Shown one piece after another: positions 23,399 through 31,677 of a DNA stretch of 37,525 nt. The position numbers were made by a program, and so were the translations under genes. Below the pieces are notes generated by a model. The model was not told where the DNA came from, did no database searches, and saw only the letters and a list, made by a program, of their open reading frames with translations. The stretch's first letter is position 1. Every line of letters starts with the position of its first letter. Source of the stretch: an uncultured Mycoplasmatota bacterium. Its GTDB lineage: Bacteria > Bacillota_I > Bacilli_A > RF39 > UBA660. The stretch is taken from the NCBI GenBank assembly GCA_947643405.1, contig CANRVY010000016.1, positions 1 through 37,525 of the forward strand, given 5' to 3'.

Positions 23399-23761
23399 GC
23401 TAGATACTCTTATAATATATTAAGTGTATAATAAATACCAATCTAATAGTTAGTTTTCCACTCTATTCTTCAGCTTTGAGAATTGAAAAGAGTAAATTTC
23501 TATGTTGCAAAACATTATAGATATTATATATTCACTTGGAATTAGTAGTTATATTTACTATTTGCGCAATACACCAATCAACAACGAAAGGTGTTTTTTG
23601 TTTAAAAAAATATTTAGAGACTACACCTCGTAAAAAGCATCAGCGTAAATCTCATTCTTATTATAGAATGAAATATCAGATATAAGTACTCTACTATATA
23701 CTTTTGTTTGAAAAATTATAAATTTATATCTTAAAATTCAATCCAATATTATAAAAAAATT
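23399..23761. other. Intergenic region, possible degraded coding remnant
   Basis: About 360 nt without a convincing gene. Two short overlapping plus-strand frames exist. One from ATG near 23502 encodes 34 residues and has no clear ribosome site. The other reads KYLETTPRKKHQRKSHSYYRMKYQ near 23610-23680 in split form and looks like the broken end of a basic protein. I cannot assign either. Confidence 0.35.
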
Positions 23762-24382
23762 TTATTTAATGTCCTTCAATTGATATTTCAAATCATCTAG
23801 AAGTTTTCCCTTTTCATCTATATTTAAAAACCCTTCCCATTTATAAATAATATTACCATTTTTAACCACTATTAAAGATGGCAATATAGAAATAGAATAC
23901 TTTTTTAAACCATCAATATTTGAAACATTTACTTTTCTAAAAGAAATTGAATCAGAAATGTTCTCTATAATTTCTTTAACAGGAATAGAATTAATCAAAC
24001 ATTTTGCTTCGTCTTCGTTATAAAACTCAATCAAAAGTGGTTTATTACTATCTTCAACAATTTGTTCTAGTCTTTCTAATTCTAAAACATATTTTTCTGC
24101 TATTGAAGCTGCCCCATATCTATCCTGGAATAATTCTTCTGTTGTCATAATGTCTTCATCATATTCTGTTTTTGTTTTTCGATATTCTTCTTCATCACGT
24201 GCTACTTTTACAGCACCCGCTTCACAAGAAATCATACAATTTCTACAATTAATACAAAGATTATTATCAACAGCCACGGTCTGGTTTTCTTCATCCCAAT
24301 AAAACGCTTTTGTTGGACATTCTTCAATACAAGAACAAGCATCTGCATTGTCACATCTTTTTTTGTTAATTAAAACGCTCAT
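23762..24382 (-). CDS. Dicluster ferredoxin fused to a thioredoxin-fold domain without CxxC
   Basis: 206 residues. Eight Cys in the N-terminal 55 residues (10, 16, 18, 22 and 43, 46, 49, 53) fit two 4Fe-4S clusters, the second canonical (CINCRNCMISC), the first with altered spacing. After a linker, residues about 105-206 have thioredoxin-fold features (LLIEFYNEDEA, FRKVNVS, a cis-Pro segment ILPSLIVV, GFLN) but no CxxC redox motif. ATG 24382 is chosen because AGGTG lies 5 nt before it; the upstream ATG at 24430 has no such site. It follows rdgB by about 56 nt, probably in the same operon. It likely carries electrons between partners; the partner is unknown. Confidence 0.83.
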   Translation of the reverse strand: MSVLINKKRCDNADACSCIEECPTKAFYWDEENQTVAVDNNLCINCRNCMISCEAGAVKVARDEEEYRKTKTEYDEDIMTTEELFQDRYGAASIAEKYVLELERLEQIVEDSNKPLLIEFYNEDEAKCLINSIPVKEIIENISDSISFRKVNVSNIDGLKKYSISILPSLIVVKNGNIIYKWEGFLNIDEKGKLLDDLKYQLKDIK

Positions 24383-24438
24383 AATATCACCTGTTAATAT
24401 TATACTATAAAATCTACCACAAAATAGCAAAAAGTACT

Positions 24439-25014
24439 TTATTTCTTAAGTACTTTTAATTTTTCTTTTAAATCTAAAGTTGCCAAATAACGAGCACTCA
24501 CTTTATTTTTTTCTTCAGGCGATAATTCTGCTAATGTTTTTCCATTCTCAAGTTCAAAAATATTATCGAAACCAAATCCACCTTCTCCTCTAGATTTTAA
24601 AGCTATCTTACCAACTAATTCACCTATTCCAACTACTTCTGTTTTTCCATCATAATAAACTAAATAACACATAACTCTGGCTGTTCTATCCTGAACTTTT
24701 GAATCAATAAACCGATTTAAAATAGCCTGATTACGTTCTTCTCTAGTAGAATCTTCTCCTAAAAATCTAGCTGTATAAACTCCAGGCCAACCATTAAATG
24801 CATCTACACAAAGACCACTATCATCTGCTATGGTAGGTATTTTAGAAATCTCATAAATTTCATATGCCTTCTTAGAAGCATTTCCATAAAAGCTATCTTG
24901 ATCTTCCTCTACTTCATGATCAATCCCGGCCTCTTTCAAAGATACAATATCAAAATCTTCTAGTATTTTCTTTATTTCTCTTAACTTTCCTATATTATTT
25001 GTAGCTAGTATCAT
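24439..25014 (-). CDS. rdgB: RdgB/HAM1 non-canonical purine NTP pyrophosphatase
   Basis: 191 residues with the family start MILATNNIGKLREIK and the signatures ADDSGLCVDAFNGWPGVYTARF, GEGGFGFDNIF and KNKVSARYLA. It hydrolyses dITP, XTP and ITP to monophosphates, keeping deaminated purines out of DNA and RNA. ATG 25014 matches the usual family N-terminus; ATG 25023 lies only 2 nt from the AAAGGA site. A strong promoter (TTGACA, 18 nt, TATACT) precedes it. Confidence 0.94.
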   Translation of the reverse strand: MILATNNIGKLREIKKILEDFDIVSLKEAGIDHEVEEDQDSFYGNASKKAYEIYEISKIPTIADDSGLCVDAFNGWPGVYTARFLGEDSTREERNQAILNRFIDSKVQDRTARVMCYLVYYDGKTEVVGIGELVGKIALKSRGEGGFGFDNIFELENGKTLAELSPEEKNKVSARYLATLDLKEKLKVLKK

Positions 25015-25040
25015 AAAAAGCATCGTCCTTTCTAATAGTG

Positions 25041-25070
25041 AGTATACATAAATTCATAGATATTTGTCAA
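25041..25070 (-). promoter_or_regulatory. Promoter of rdgB-ferredoxin operon
   Basis: Minus strand perfect -35 TTGACA (25070-25065), 18-nt spacer, -10 TATACT (25046-25041), about 25 nt upstream of the start. Confidence 0.8.
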
Positions 25071-25279
25071 CTAAATATTATAAGAAAACAACATTACTAG
25101 AACCCATTCTTAATTATATTAATGATTTCAGCAAATACTTATTTACGATCTCTTCCTGTATCAGAATAAAAAAATCCATACTTTTCTCACTCTTCTTTCA
25201 AATAGTAACTAAATTCAATATTAGCTTAAACAAGATTCTTACACTCTATTAAATTATTAGACTAATAATAACTATTATC

Positions 25280-25504
25280 CTATAATCTCAAGTTGTTCAT
25301 TTTTTCTTCTAATGTAACATCTGTATATCCTAGAAAAGTAATCGTACGATCATTTAATGCTAAGAGCAGTGCATCTTTTGGAAATAAATGACAAGTATCA
25401 ATCAAATAGCGTTCTTTTGTTAATAACATTATGTGCATAATAAAACTTTTCGTCAATATGTCTTTAATAGTTTGTTTATTTTGAAATACTAATGAAAAAG
25501 ACAC
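25280..25504 (-). CDS. Hypothetical protein, 74 residues
   Basis: Unrecognised. It starts with GTG, with AAGGG 10 nt upstream, 14 nt after the stop of the large Ig-like protein gene, so it could be its cotranscribed follower. The sequence is mixed hydrophobic and charged without a clear membrane helix, and the N-terminus has no signal peptide. Its ending ITFLGYTDVTLEEKMNNLRL looks like real protein. It could be a cytoplasmic small protein or the remnant of a longer gene. Confidence 0.45.
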   Translation of the reverse strand: MSFSLVFQNKQTIKDILTKSFIMHIMLLTKERYLIDTCHLFPKDALLLALNDRTITFLGYTDVTLEEKMNNLRL

Positions 25505-25518
25505 ATTTCTGTATCCCT

Positions 25519-27564
25519 TTAATTTTTAATATATTCTTTTGTTGTCACACTTTTATGTCCTTCAGAATCTATCACAGTTATTTCTGCATAGTAATTTCCT
25601 TTTAGATCAGTCGGATAAAAAAGTTCTGATGTTGTACTTTCTTTTACCAAGTTATGATTATAATATAATTTAATTTGATAACTTGTATAAATGCCACTTC
25701 CTCCAGAAGGCGTAACGTTTACATTCACTCCATTTACATAATCACCATTTAATGATTTTCTTGTATATGTCATTGCTGTTGCAACATTTAATGTAATATA
25801 TTTCACATTTACAACACAACTTGCTTTCTTAGATCCATCTTCTGTTGATACTGTAATTGTCGTTTTTCCTTCTTTTAGAGCTTGAACCTGACCATTGCTA
25901 TTAACAATTGCGACCTCAGGGTTTGAACTTGACCAAGAAAGACTTTGATTAGAAGCATTGGAAGGAGTGATAATCGCTTTTAAAGATTCCAAATTCCCAA
26001 CATAAATCGTTGTTTCTCTTTTATTTAAACTGATTGCATTGACTGCAATTTCTGGAACTGTAATTTTACTTGTCGCAATATGATTTCCATCTAGAGTTCT
26101 TACTGTAATTGTTGCTGTTCCAGCCTTTTTAGCTGTTACTATTGCTGAATATCGAACTCCATCCGCACTTGATGTAATAATATTTGGATTGCCTTCTACA
26201 GTAGCAATACTAGCATCTGAGGTCTCCCAAACTACTTTAGTATTATTTGCTTCTCTTGGCATAACGGTTGCTGATAATGTAACTTTTCTACCATTTTCTA
26301 AAACAACGCCTACTTTATCCAATTTCACTCCTGTTACTGTTCCTATCTCCGCTACTCTATTGAGCGTAAAATGTTTTACTCCATATTCATTTTCAATCGT
26401 CATAACATCATTATCAATTTTTATTTTTAGATTTTTAAACAAGGATTCATCATAAGCTTTTCTACATCCATATTCCATGGAAGATCCTAGTTGCAATGTA
26501 CCCAAATTAATATTTGTAGTATTGATGCAATAAGTATCATAATCCAATACATCTTTTGCTTTCTCATTTGTAATATCAATATAAGAACTATAAGAGTTTT
26601 CTAAAAACCATCTTCCTACAGAGTGTTCATAAATCGTCTCTGTATAACGATTTCTTGAACCCTGGGTCTTGGTAAATACATATTCTTTTCCATTGTTCTC
26701 CATAATTAATTCTTCATTTTCTAGATTGAAATGAAATCCAATTAATTTCTGATAAAATTCAGCCTTTTCTGTAGTAAAAGATCGTTGGTAATTTCCCCTT
26801 ACATAAAATTTAAAATTATGAAGTAAATCAATATTATACCACTTTAAGAAATACCAAGTTTCATCAAACCCATTGTTTTCCTCAGTAAATGTAATAAATA
26901 TATCTTCATATTCTTTCAAATACCAAGTACCAGAAAGTTGTTCAAATAAAGACTTGCTTCTTTTTAAGTCTTTTTCTGTAAAAACGATAGGATCTATTCT
27001 TTCCCATTTTGCTTTTAAAGTAACATCGTCTGAAACTGCTGTCTTCATAAAGTTATATGGTTCTTCTCCTACATACCAACCTAAAAATTTATATCCTTCT
27101 TTTTCAGGATTTAAAGGTTTTGAGAAAGTTCTTCCTTCGCTTACTTCAATAGGATCTATTGTCGTTCCTCCATAGGTTTCAAAAGTTACAGTATGAGTTA
27201 ATGCTGCACCTGTTTTTTCCCATTTAGCATGTAAAATCATATCTTTTTTGATTGGCTTTGATGTATCAAATATCTCTCCTTCATATTCCCAACCTTTAAA
27301 TTCAAAACCTACTTTTTCTGTTTTTATATTTTCGCCTAACTTTCTTCCCTTTCTTACTTTCGATGAATTAACGATTGTTCCACCATTTGTGTTAAATGTA
27401 ATTTCTACATAGACAGCAGTTGCTTTATCAATTGCTGAAGTAACAGTGGATAAGACAGATATAAAAATTAATATACCAGCTAATATTGCTGTTCCTATTA
27501 AAAAAGGTTTTTTATATTGTTTCCATATATCTTGAATTGGTTCTAAAAAATCTTTCATATTCAT
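25519..27564 (-). CDS. Membrane-anchored surface protein with InlB repeats and Big_2 Ig-like domains
   Basis: 681 residues. One transmembrane helix (about 21-43) follows a short cytoplasmic start; the rest is outside. Two Listeria-Bacteroides (InlB B) repeats come first (about 52-115 and 122-187: FNTNGGT, then GWEYEG or GWYVGEE, then AKWE). A middle region (about 195-395) rich in aromatic beta strands, of lipocalin-like appearance but unassigned, follows. Then come two Big_2 bacterial Ig-like domains (about 405-500 and 505-590, with SSSNPEVAIV and GKTTITV), and a C-terminal beta domain. There is no sortase signal, so it stays anchored by its N-terminus. An adhesive or wall-facing role is inferred. 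Start: AAAGGAG 8-9 nt before ATG. Confidence 0.87.
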   Translation of the reverse strand: MNMKDFLEPIQDIWKQYKKPFLIGTAILAGILIFISVLSTVTSAIDKATAVYVEITFNTNGGTIVNSSKVRKGRKLGENIKTEKVGFEFKGWEYEGEIFDTSKPIKKDMILHAKWEKTGAALTHTVTFETYGGTTIDPIEVSEGRTFSKPLNPEKEGYKFLGWYVGEEPYNFMKTAVSDDVTLKAKWERIDPIVFTEKDLKRSKSLFEQLSGTWYLKEYEDIFITFTEENNGFDETWYFLKWYNIDLLHNFKFYVRGNYQRSFTTEKAEFYQKLIGFHFNLENEELIMENNGKEYVFTKTQGSRNRYTETIYEHSVGRWFLENSYSSYIDITNEKAKDVLDYDTYCINTTNINLGTLQLGSSMEYGCRKAYDESLFKNLKIKIDNDVMTIENEYGVKHFTLNRVAEIGTVTGVKLDKVGVVLENGRKVTLSATVMPREANNTKVVWETSDASIATVEGNPNIITSSADGVRYSAIVTAKKAGTATITVRTLDGNHIATSKITVPEIAVNAISLNKRETTIYVGNLESLKAIITPSNASNQSLSWSSSNPEVAIVNSNGQVQALKEGKTTITVSTEDGSKKASCVVNVKYITLNVATAMTYTRKSLNGDYVNGVNVNVTPSGGSGIYTSYQIKLYYNHNLVKESTTSELFYPTDLKGNYYAEITVIDSEGHKSVTTKEYIKN

Positions 27565-27605
27565 TTAAGAACACTCCTTTATTCTATTATTAGTATAACA
27601 CAAAA

Positions 27606-27650
27606 TAAAAAAAGTAAAAAAAGAGAACAGCTTAGTTTACAGTCCTCTTT
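27606..27650 (-). terminator. Terminator of the deacetylase gene
   Basis: Arms 27642-27650 and 27620-27628 (AAAGAGGAC with GTTCTCTTT, one G-T pair), a 13-nt loop, then a T7 run. The stop codon TAA (27649-27651) overlaps the stem base. Confidence 0.75.
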
Positions 27651-28737
27651 ACTGAATGTCTCTAACAAGTCCAAATGAATATCCTAAATTTTTCATGTGT
27701 TTTATAAAACTATCCATTGCTTCATAGTTTCCTTTGTTCTTTGGGTGTATCAAGTATATTGCACCATTATGATACTTTTTTTCTAGTTCATTAAATGCTT
27801 TTTCTTTTGATACATCATAATCAAAATCATAATGATCAGCACTCCAGAAATAGGATTTATAGCCTAAATCGTGAACAATTTGTAAACTTCTATAGCTATA
27901 TTCTCCTTTTGGTTCTCGGTACACTTTATCCATGTTGACTCCTGTGATTTCTTTATATACTTTTTCATTTTCTTCTATTTCATTTAAGTATTTTTGAAAA
28001 TTTGTTCTAGTTGCTAAACTTGGCATGGAATAATGATTGGCAGTATGATTACCTACAGAATGTCCAGACTCCGCTATTTTTTTCATTAATTCTGGATTAT
28101 CTTTCATAAACCCTTTGCAGAAAAAGAAAGTCGCTTTTACATCATTCTCATTTAAAATATCTACAATTTCTTCTGTATAAGTATCATTACTTCCTTCATC
28201 AAAGGTTAGATAAATGATTTTTTCATCTGGTCCCATATAGTAAGCTCCATATTGTTTCAACATATCTTCCGTATTTCCAGCACCCTCTACTGGTCTTGTA
28301 TGATCTTTTTTATTTCCACTCCACCAAGTTTTAAGAGTATTGTCAATGTTGTCATAAGTACCTTGATATTTTACAATTTTATTACCTTCTACGGTTACAA
28401 ATCTTTTTAGTTCTTTTTTGATTCCTTTTTTATTTGTTATAGTATATGTAATTTGATATGTTCCTGGAATGTCAACATTTAAAGTACTTTTTACAGAGAC
28501 TTTACTCGTAATATTTCCTTCTTCTTTATCAATAGCTTCATATCCTGGTTCTTGGTATTTTTCTCCTACTTTTATAGTCGTCATATTTTGTCCCTTTAAA
28601 GTAAATGTTAAAGTTTCTTGTGTTTTTTTAGGAAATTTTATTTCTTTTTCTGATATAGTTTGATAACAAATAAAAATGATAGAAATAAAAATGAAAATCG
28701 TAATTCCTAAAATAATTTTTTTATGTTTTGATTCCAT
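27649..28737 (-). CDS. PdaA-like polysaccharide deacetylase with N-terminal Ig-like domain
   Basis: 362 residues. Transmembrane helix at about 6-27, an Ig-like DUF5011-type domain (about 50-117, GEKYQEPGYEA...PGTYQITYTI), then a NodB deacetylase domain. The metal and catalytic motif is TFDEG (Asp180), with Glu instead of the usual second Asp, as seen in PdaA-type enzymes; HTANH supplies His231 and His235; REPKGEY and YLIHPK follow. It should remove acetyl groups from peptidoglycan sugars outside the cell. No spore gene is seen nearby, so a cortex role is not indicated. ATG 28737 has AGAGGTG 6 nt before it; GTG 28746 would overlap that site. Confidence 0.88.
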   Translation of the reverse strand: MESKHKKIILGITIFIFISIIFICYQTISEKEIKFPKKTQETLTFTLKGQNMTTIKVGEKYQEPGYEAIDKEEGNITSKVSVKSTLNVDIPGTYQITYTITNKKGIKKELKRFVTVEGNKIVKYQGTYDNIDNTLKTWWSGNKKDHTRPVEGAGNTEDMLKQYGAYYMGPDEKIIYLTFDEGSNDTYTEEIVDILNENDVKATFFFCKGFMKDNPELMKKIAESGHSVGNHTANHYSMPSLATRTNFQKYLNEIEENEKVYKEITGVNMDKVYREPKGEYSYRSLQIVHDLGYKSYFWSADHYDFDYDVSKEKAFNELEKKYHNGAIYLIHPKNKGNYEAMDSFIKHMKNLGYSFGLVRDIQ

Positions 28738-28776
28738 TTGTAACACCTCTTCATTTTACTATATGAAAGATAGTAT

Positions 28777-28802
28777 AAAAAAAGAAGAGATTGTCCCTTC
28801 TT
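28777..28802 (-). terminator. Terminator of the SDR-PLP enzyme operon
   Basis: Arms 28794-28802 and 28782-28790 (AAGAAGGGA with TCTCTTCTT, one G-T pair), 3-nt loop, T7. Confidence 0.78.
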
Positions 28803-28809
28803 ATCATCA

Positions 28810-30054
28810 CTATTTAACATTTAATAGTCTTTCTATCGCCTTTATTACTCCTAATTTTCCATATTCATAAGTAAGTCCACCTTGTTGATAAGCGATAAAA
28901 GGTTCTCTCATTGGGCCATCACAAGATAATTCTATAGAAGATCCTTGTGTAAAAGCTCCTGCTGCCATAATAACTTTATCTTGATATCCTGGCATATCCC
29001 AAGGTTCAGGAATTGCATTTGAATCGATTGGAGAACCGATTTGAATTCCTTGGCAATATTTTACTAAGTCATCTGGATTTCTAAAGATAACGTTTTCTAC
29101 AATGTCTGCTCTTTCTTCATTCCATTTTGGTTCTACATCATATCCTAATTCTTCTAACAGGGCACTTGTGAAGATTGCTGTTTTTAATGCTGAAGCAACA
29201 ACGGATGGGGCTAAAAAGAGACCTTGATACAGTGATTTGTTAATTCCTAATGTTGGCCCCACTTCTCTTCCTTCTCCTGGGAGTGTTAATCTTTCAGCAC
29301 ATAATTTAATTAAATATTTTCTTCCAGCAATATAAGCTCCGTTAGGAGCAATTCCTCCACCTAAGTTTTTAATTAATGACCCTACCATGATATCTGCGCC
29401 TACTGCAGTTGGTTCTTTATCAGACACCATTTCGCAATAGCAATTGTCTACCATGATAATGGTGCTTGGAGATATCTTTTTAATAAGTCTTATTACTTTT
29501 TCTACTTTGTCTATGGTAAGACTTTTTCTCGTAGAGTATCCTTTGGAACGTTGGATTTCGATTACTTTGATTGTTTTTTGTTTTAATGTTTCTTTAATTT
29601 TGTCATAATCAAAGTCGTCATCTATTAAATCGATTTGTTCATAATTTATGTGGAATGATTTTAAGGAACTTTGATTTTCTGTAATTCCAATTACTTCATC
29701 TAATGTGTCATATGGTTTGCCTGTAATACTGAGTAGAGTATCATTCGGTCTTAAAAGTGCAAATAAAGTTACTGTAAGAGCATGACTACCAGAAATCATT
29801 TGGGCTCTAACGAGTGCATCTTCAGCATCTAAAACCTCTGCGAAAACTTTTTCTAGCGTATCTCGCCCCATATCACTATATCCATATCCTGAAGTGCTTC
29901 CAAAGTGAGCTTCTGTAATTTTGTTATTTTGAAATGCATTTAACACTTTTTCGCTGTTTTTTTGACATTGTTTTTCTACTTCTTGTAGTCTTGTTTCTAT
30001 TTTTTGCTCTACTTTTTTGATTAATTCATGTAGCTGTTCTCTTGTTTCTATCAT
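28810..30054 (-). CDS. PLP enzyme of the aluminium-resistance / methionine gamma-lyase family
   Basis: 414 residues, the usual length for PF06838. Recognisable pieces are AHFGSTSGYGYSDMGRDTLE, RAQMISGSHALTVTLF, GKPYDTLDEVIG, MVDNCYCEMV and VGSLIKNLGGG, whose Lys (about 230) should bind PLP. Members are annotated as aluminium resistance or methionine-gamma-lyase-like proteins; the true reaction (C-S lyase on a sulfur amino acid is the usual guess) is not settled. The start overlaps the SDR stop by 4 nt (ATGA). Confidence 0.9.
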   Translation of the reverse strand: MIETREQLHELIKKVEQKIETRLQEVEKQCQKNSEKVLNAFQNNKITEAHFGSTSGYGYSDMGRDTLEKVFAEVLDAEDALVRAQMISGSHALTVTLFALLRPNDTLLSITGKPYDTLDEVIGITENQSSLKSFHINYEQIDLIDDDFDYDKIKETLKQKTIKVIEIQRSKGYSTRKSLTIDKVEKVIRLIKKISPSTIIMVDNCYCEMVSDKEPTAVGADIMVGSLIKNLGGGIAPNGAYIAGRKYLIKLCAERLTLPGEGREVGPTLGINKSLYQGLFLAPSVVASALKTAIFTSALLEELGYDVEPKWNEERADIVENVIFRNPDDLVKYCQGIQIGSPIDSNAIPEPWDMPGYQDKVIMAAGAFTQGSSIELSCDGPMREPFIAYQQGGLTYEYGKLGVIKAIERLLNVK

Positions 30055-30791
30055 ACTCTTTTTCCACCATCCACTCTAATAATACTACTATTAATATAGT
30101 CTGCTTCTTTAGTTGTTAAAAAATAAATAACAGAAGCAATTTCTTTAGGTTCTGCAAATCTTTCAAGTAAAATCCGCTCTTTTTCTTTTTCTATCAAAGT
30201 AGTATCCATTTCTTTTATCATATCAGTATTAACCCAACCTGATGCAATTGCATTTACTTGGATATAAGGAGCAAATAAAGTAGCTAAATTTTTTGTTAAT
30301 GAAATAAGTCCTGCCTTTGAAGCATCGTAATCCATACTTTCTGGATAATAAGTATCTATTCCATTTGTAGATGATACATTAATAATTTTTCCATATCCTT
30401 GTTCTTGCATTCTCATTCCTACTTCTTTAGACATTAAAAATGGTCCTATTAAATTTACATCTAATACTTTTCTAAATTCTAATTCTGTTTTATCTTCGAA
30501 TGTTTGGTCAATTGCAATGCCAGCATTGTTCACTAAAACATCAATATGACCAAATGTATCAATTGCTGTTTGAACCATTTTCTGTACTTCTTCTTTATTT
30601 GATACATCGGCTTTAATTCGTAATACTGATACAGAATATTGAGATTCTATTTCTTCTTTGACTTTTTTTGCTGATTCATCATCATGTGCATAATTGAGTA
30701 CAATATTATAATCATGTTGGGCGAAAACTTCTACTGTAGCCGCTCCTATTCCCTTGCTTCCACCTGTTACTAATACTACTTTTTTATCCAT
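30051..30791 (-). CDS. Short-chain dehydrogenase/reductase, FabG-like
   Basis: 246 residues. Cofactor motif TGGSKGIG (about 9-16), NNAG at about 88, catalytic Ser in NVSSTNG and YDASK Tyr/Lys. The ADVS motif and downstream residues fit NAD(P)H enzymes of the 3-oxoacyl-ACP reductase type. No other fatty acid genes are adjacent, so a different ketone substrate is as likely. AAAGGAGTG lies 7 nt before ATG. The extended -10 (TGTTATAAT) of its promoter overlaps the stop codon of the gene upstream. Confidence 0.9.
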   Translation of the reverse strand: MDKKVVLVTGGSKGIGAATVEVFAQHDYNIVLNYAHDDESAKKVKEEIESQYSVSVLRIKADVSNKEEVQKMVQTAIDTFGHIDVLVNNAGIAIDQTFEDKTELEFRKVLDVNLIGPFLMSKEVGMRMQEQGYGKIINVSSTNGIDTYYPESMDYDASKAGLISLTKNLATLFAPYIQVNAIASGWVNTDMIKEMDTTLIEKEKERILLERFAEPKEIASVIYFLTTKEADYINSSIIRVDGGKRV

Positions 30792-30817
30792 GTTTTTACA
30801 CTCCTTTGTCTTACTCT

Positions 30818-30823
30818 ATTATA
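30818..30823 (-). promoter_or_regulatory. Extended -10 promoter of the SDR-PLP operon
   Basis: TGTTATAAT on the minus strand with no good -35; it overlaps the TAA stop (30819-30821) of the upstream hypothetical gene. Confidence 0.5.
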
Positions 30824-31463
30824 ACACTATTCCATCGGACTTCTTTATATTTTTTCGTTGTTTTTTCCACGCCTTATAATCTTTACTATTTTTTAATTCT
30901 GGATAGACAAACCATTTTTCTAATTGATAATCATGAGTTTCTTTCTGACCATTTAAAACTCTTATTCTTTTATTTTTAAAATCAACTTCTAACTCAAATT
31001 TTGTACTATAAAGATTGCAATTTACATCTTCAAAAAATACAATCATATATGTATTACTATTATTTAAATGATTATATAAAAGCTCCACATCAATTGATAA
31101 AATTTCTTGTACTTCTAAAACATGATTATAAAAATTTTCTTTTTGAATTCTTTTCTTGTCAGTAGGAAAAAATACCATCAGTCTATTTGCAATCCCATTT
31201 CCAACATTCTTAATAGTTAATTTAAAAAATACTTTTTTATTTTTGCAAATTTTTTTATTATTATCTACAGTTACCAATTTTATACTATTTCTTGGAATTA
31301 TTCTTGGAAAAAAATGTAAATGACCTATAGATTTTATTTTGAGAAAAGGTCTATAACTTTGCTTATTTTGATTATTTATTGATTTATTAGTAGACCATCT
31401 TGTAACCCATGCTGTTGTAATTACACCAAACAAACTAACTCCAATTGCTATCCATTCCACCAT
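30819..31463 (-). CDS. Hypothetical membrane-anchored protein, 214 residues
   Basis: Not recognised. One N-terminal hydrophobic helix (VEWIAIGVSLFGVITTAWV, about 2-20), then a basic Asn/Gln-rich linker and a soluble domain with alternating strands (KVFFKLTIKNVGNGIANRLMVFF) typical of an Ig-like beta sandwich, ending in a strongly basic tail. Such single-helix proteins occur in accessory regions and could be membrane-linked sensors. ATG 31463 has AAGGGGAAG 4 nt before it; the longer ORF to 31505 would run into the promoter. Confidence 0.7.
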   Translation of the reverse strand: MVEWIAIGVSLFGVITTAWVTRWSTNKSINNQNKQSYRPFLKIKSIGHLHFFPRIIPRNSIKLVTVDNNKKICKNKKVFFKLTIKNVGNGIANRLMVFFPTDKKRIQKENFYNHVLEVQEILSIDVELLYNHLNNSNTYMIVFFEDVNCNLYSTKFELEVDFKNKRIRVLNGQKETHDYQLEKWFVYPELKNSKDYKAWKKQRKNIKKSDGIVL

Positions 31464-31493
31464 AAGACTTCCCCTTATAAACATTTTTACTTT

Positions 31494-31517
31494 ATTATAG
31501 CACAATATCTAAGATTT
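31494..31517 (-). promoter_or_regulatory. Promoter of the 214-residue membrane protein gene
   Basis: Minus strand extended -10 TGCTATAAT with TATAAT at 31499-31494 and a TTATTG -35 at 18-nt spacing (or TTGAAA at 15). Confidence 0.6.
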
Positions 31518-31647
31518 CAATAAGATTTAAAATGGATTTTCTAACTATCAATCTATCCATTCTAAAATAATACTATAAGTATTTTATCATTACACTTTAT
31601 GTTGCTAATAAGCTATCTATTTGTTATAAACTTCATCAGAAACATAA

Positions 31648-31677
31648 CAAAAAAGCAAATAGAAAATTTCTATTCAC
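31648..31677 (-). terminator. Terminator of the helicase gene
   Basis: Long A/T-rich arms 31667-31677 and 31655-31665 with T6; the stem base touches the TAG stop (31677-31679). Confidence 0.75.

Noticed and set aside
25064-25252. Plus-strand 62-codon frame between rdgB and the 74-residue gene
   Set aside because: It overlaps the rdgB promoter, has no ribosome site, and its product looks like random AT-rich translation.
26189-27175. Plus-strand frames opposite the Ig-like/InlB-repeat gene
   Set aside because: They are shadows of a repetitive coding region with clear domains on the minus strand.
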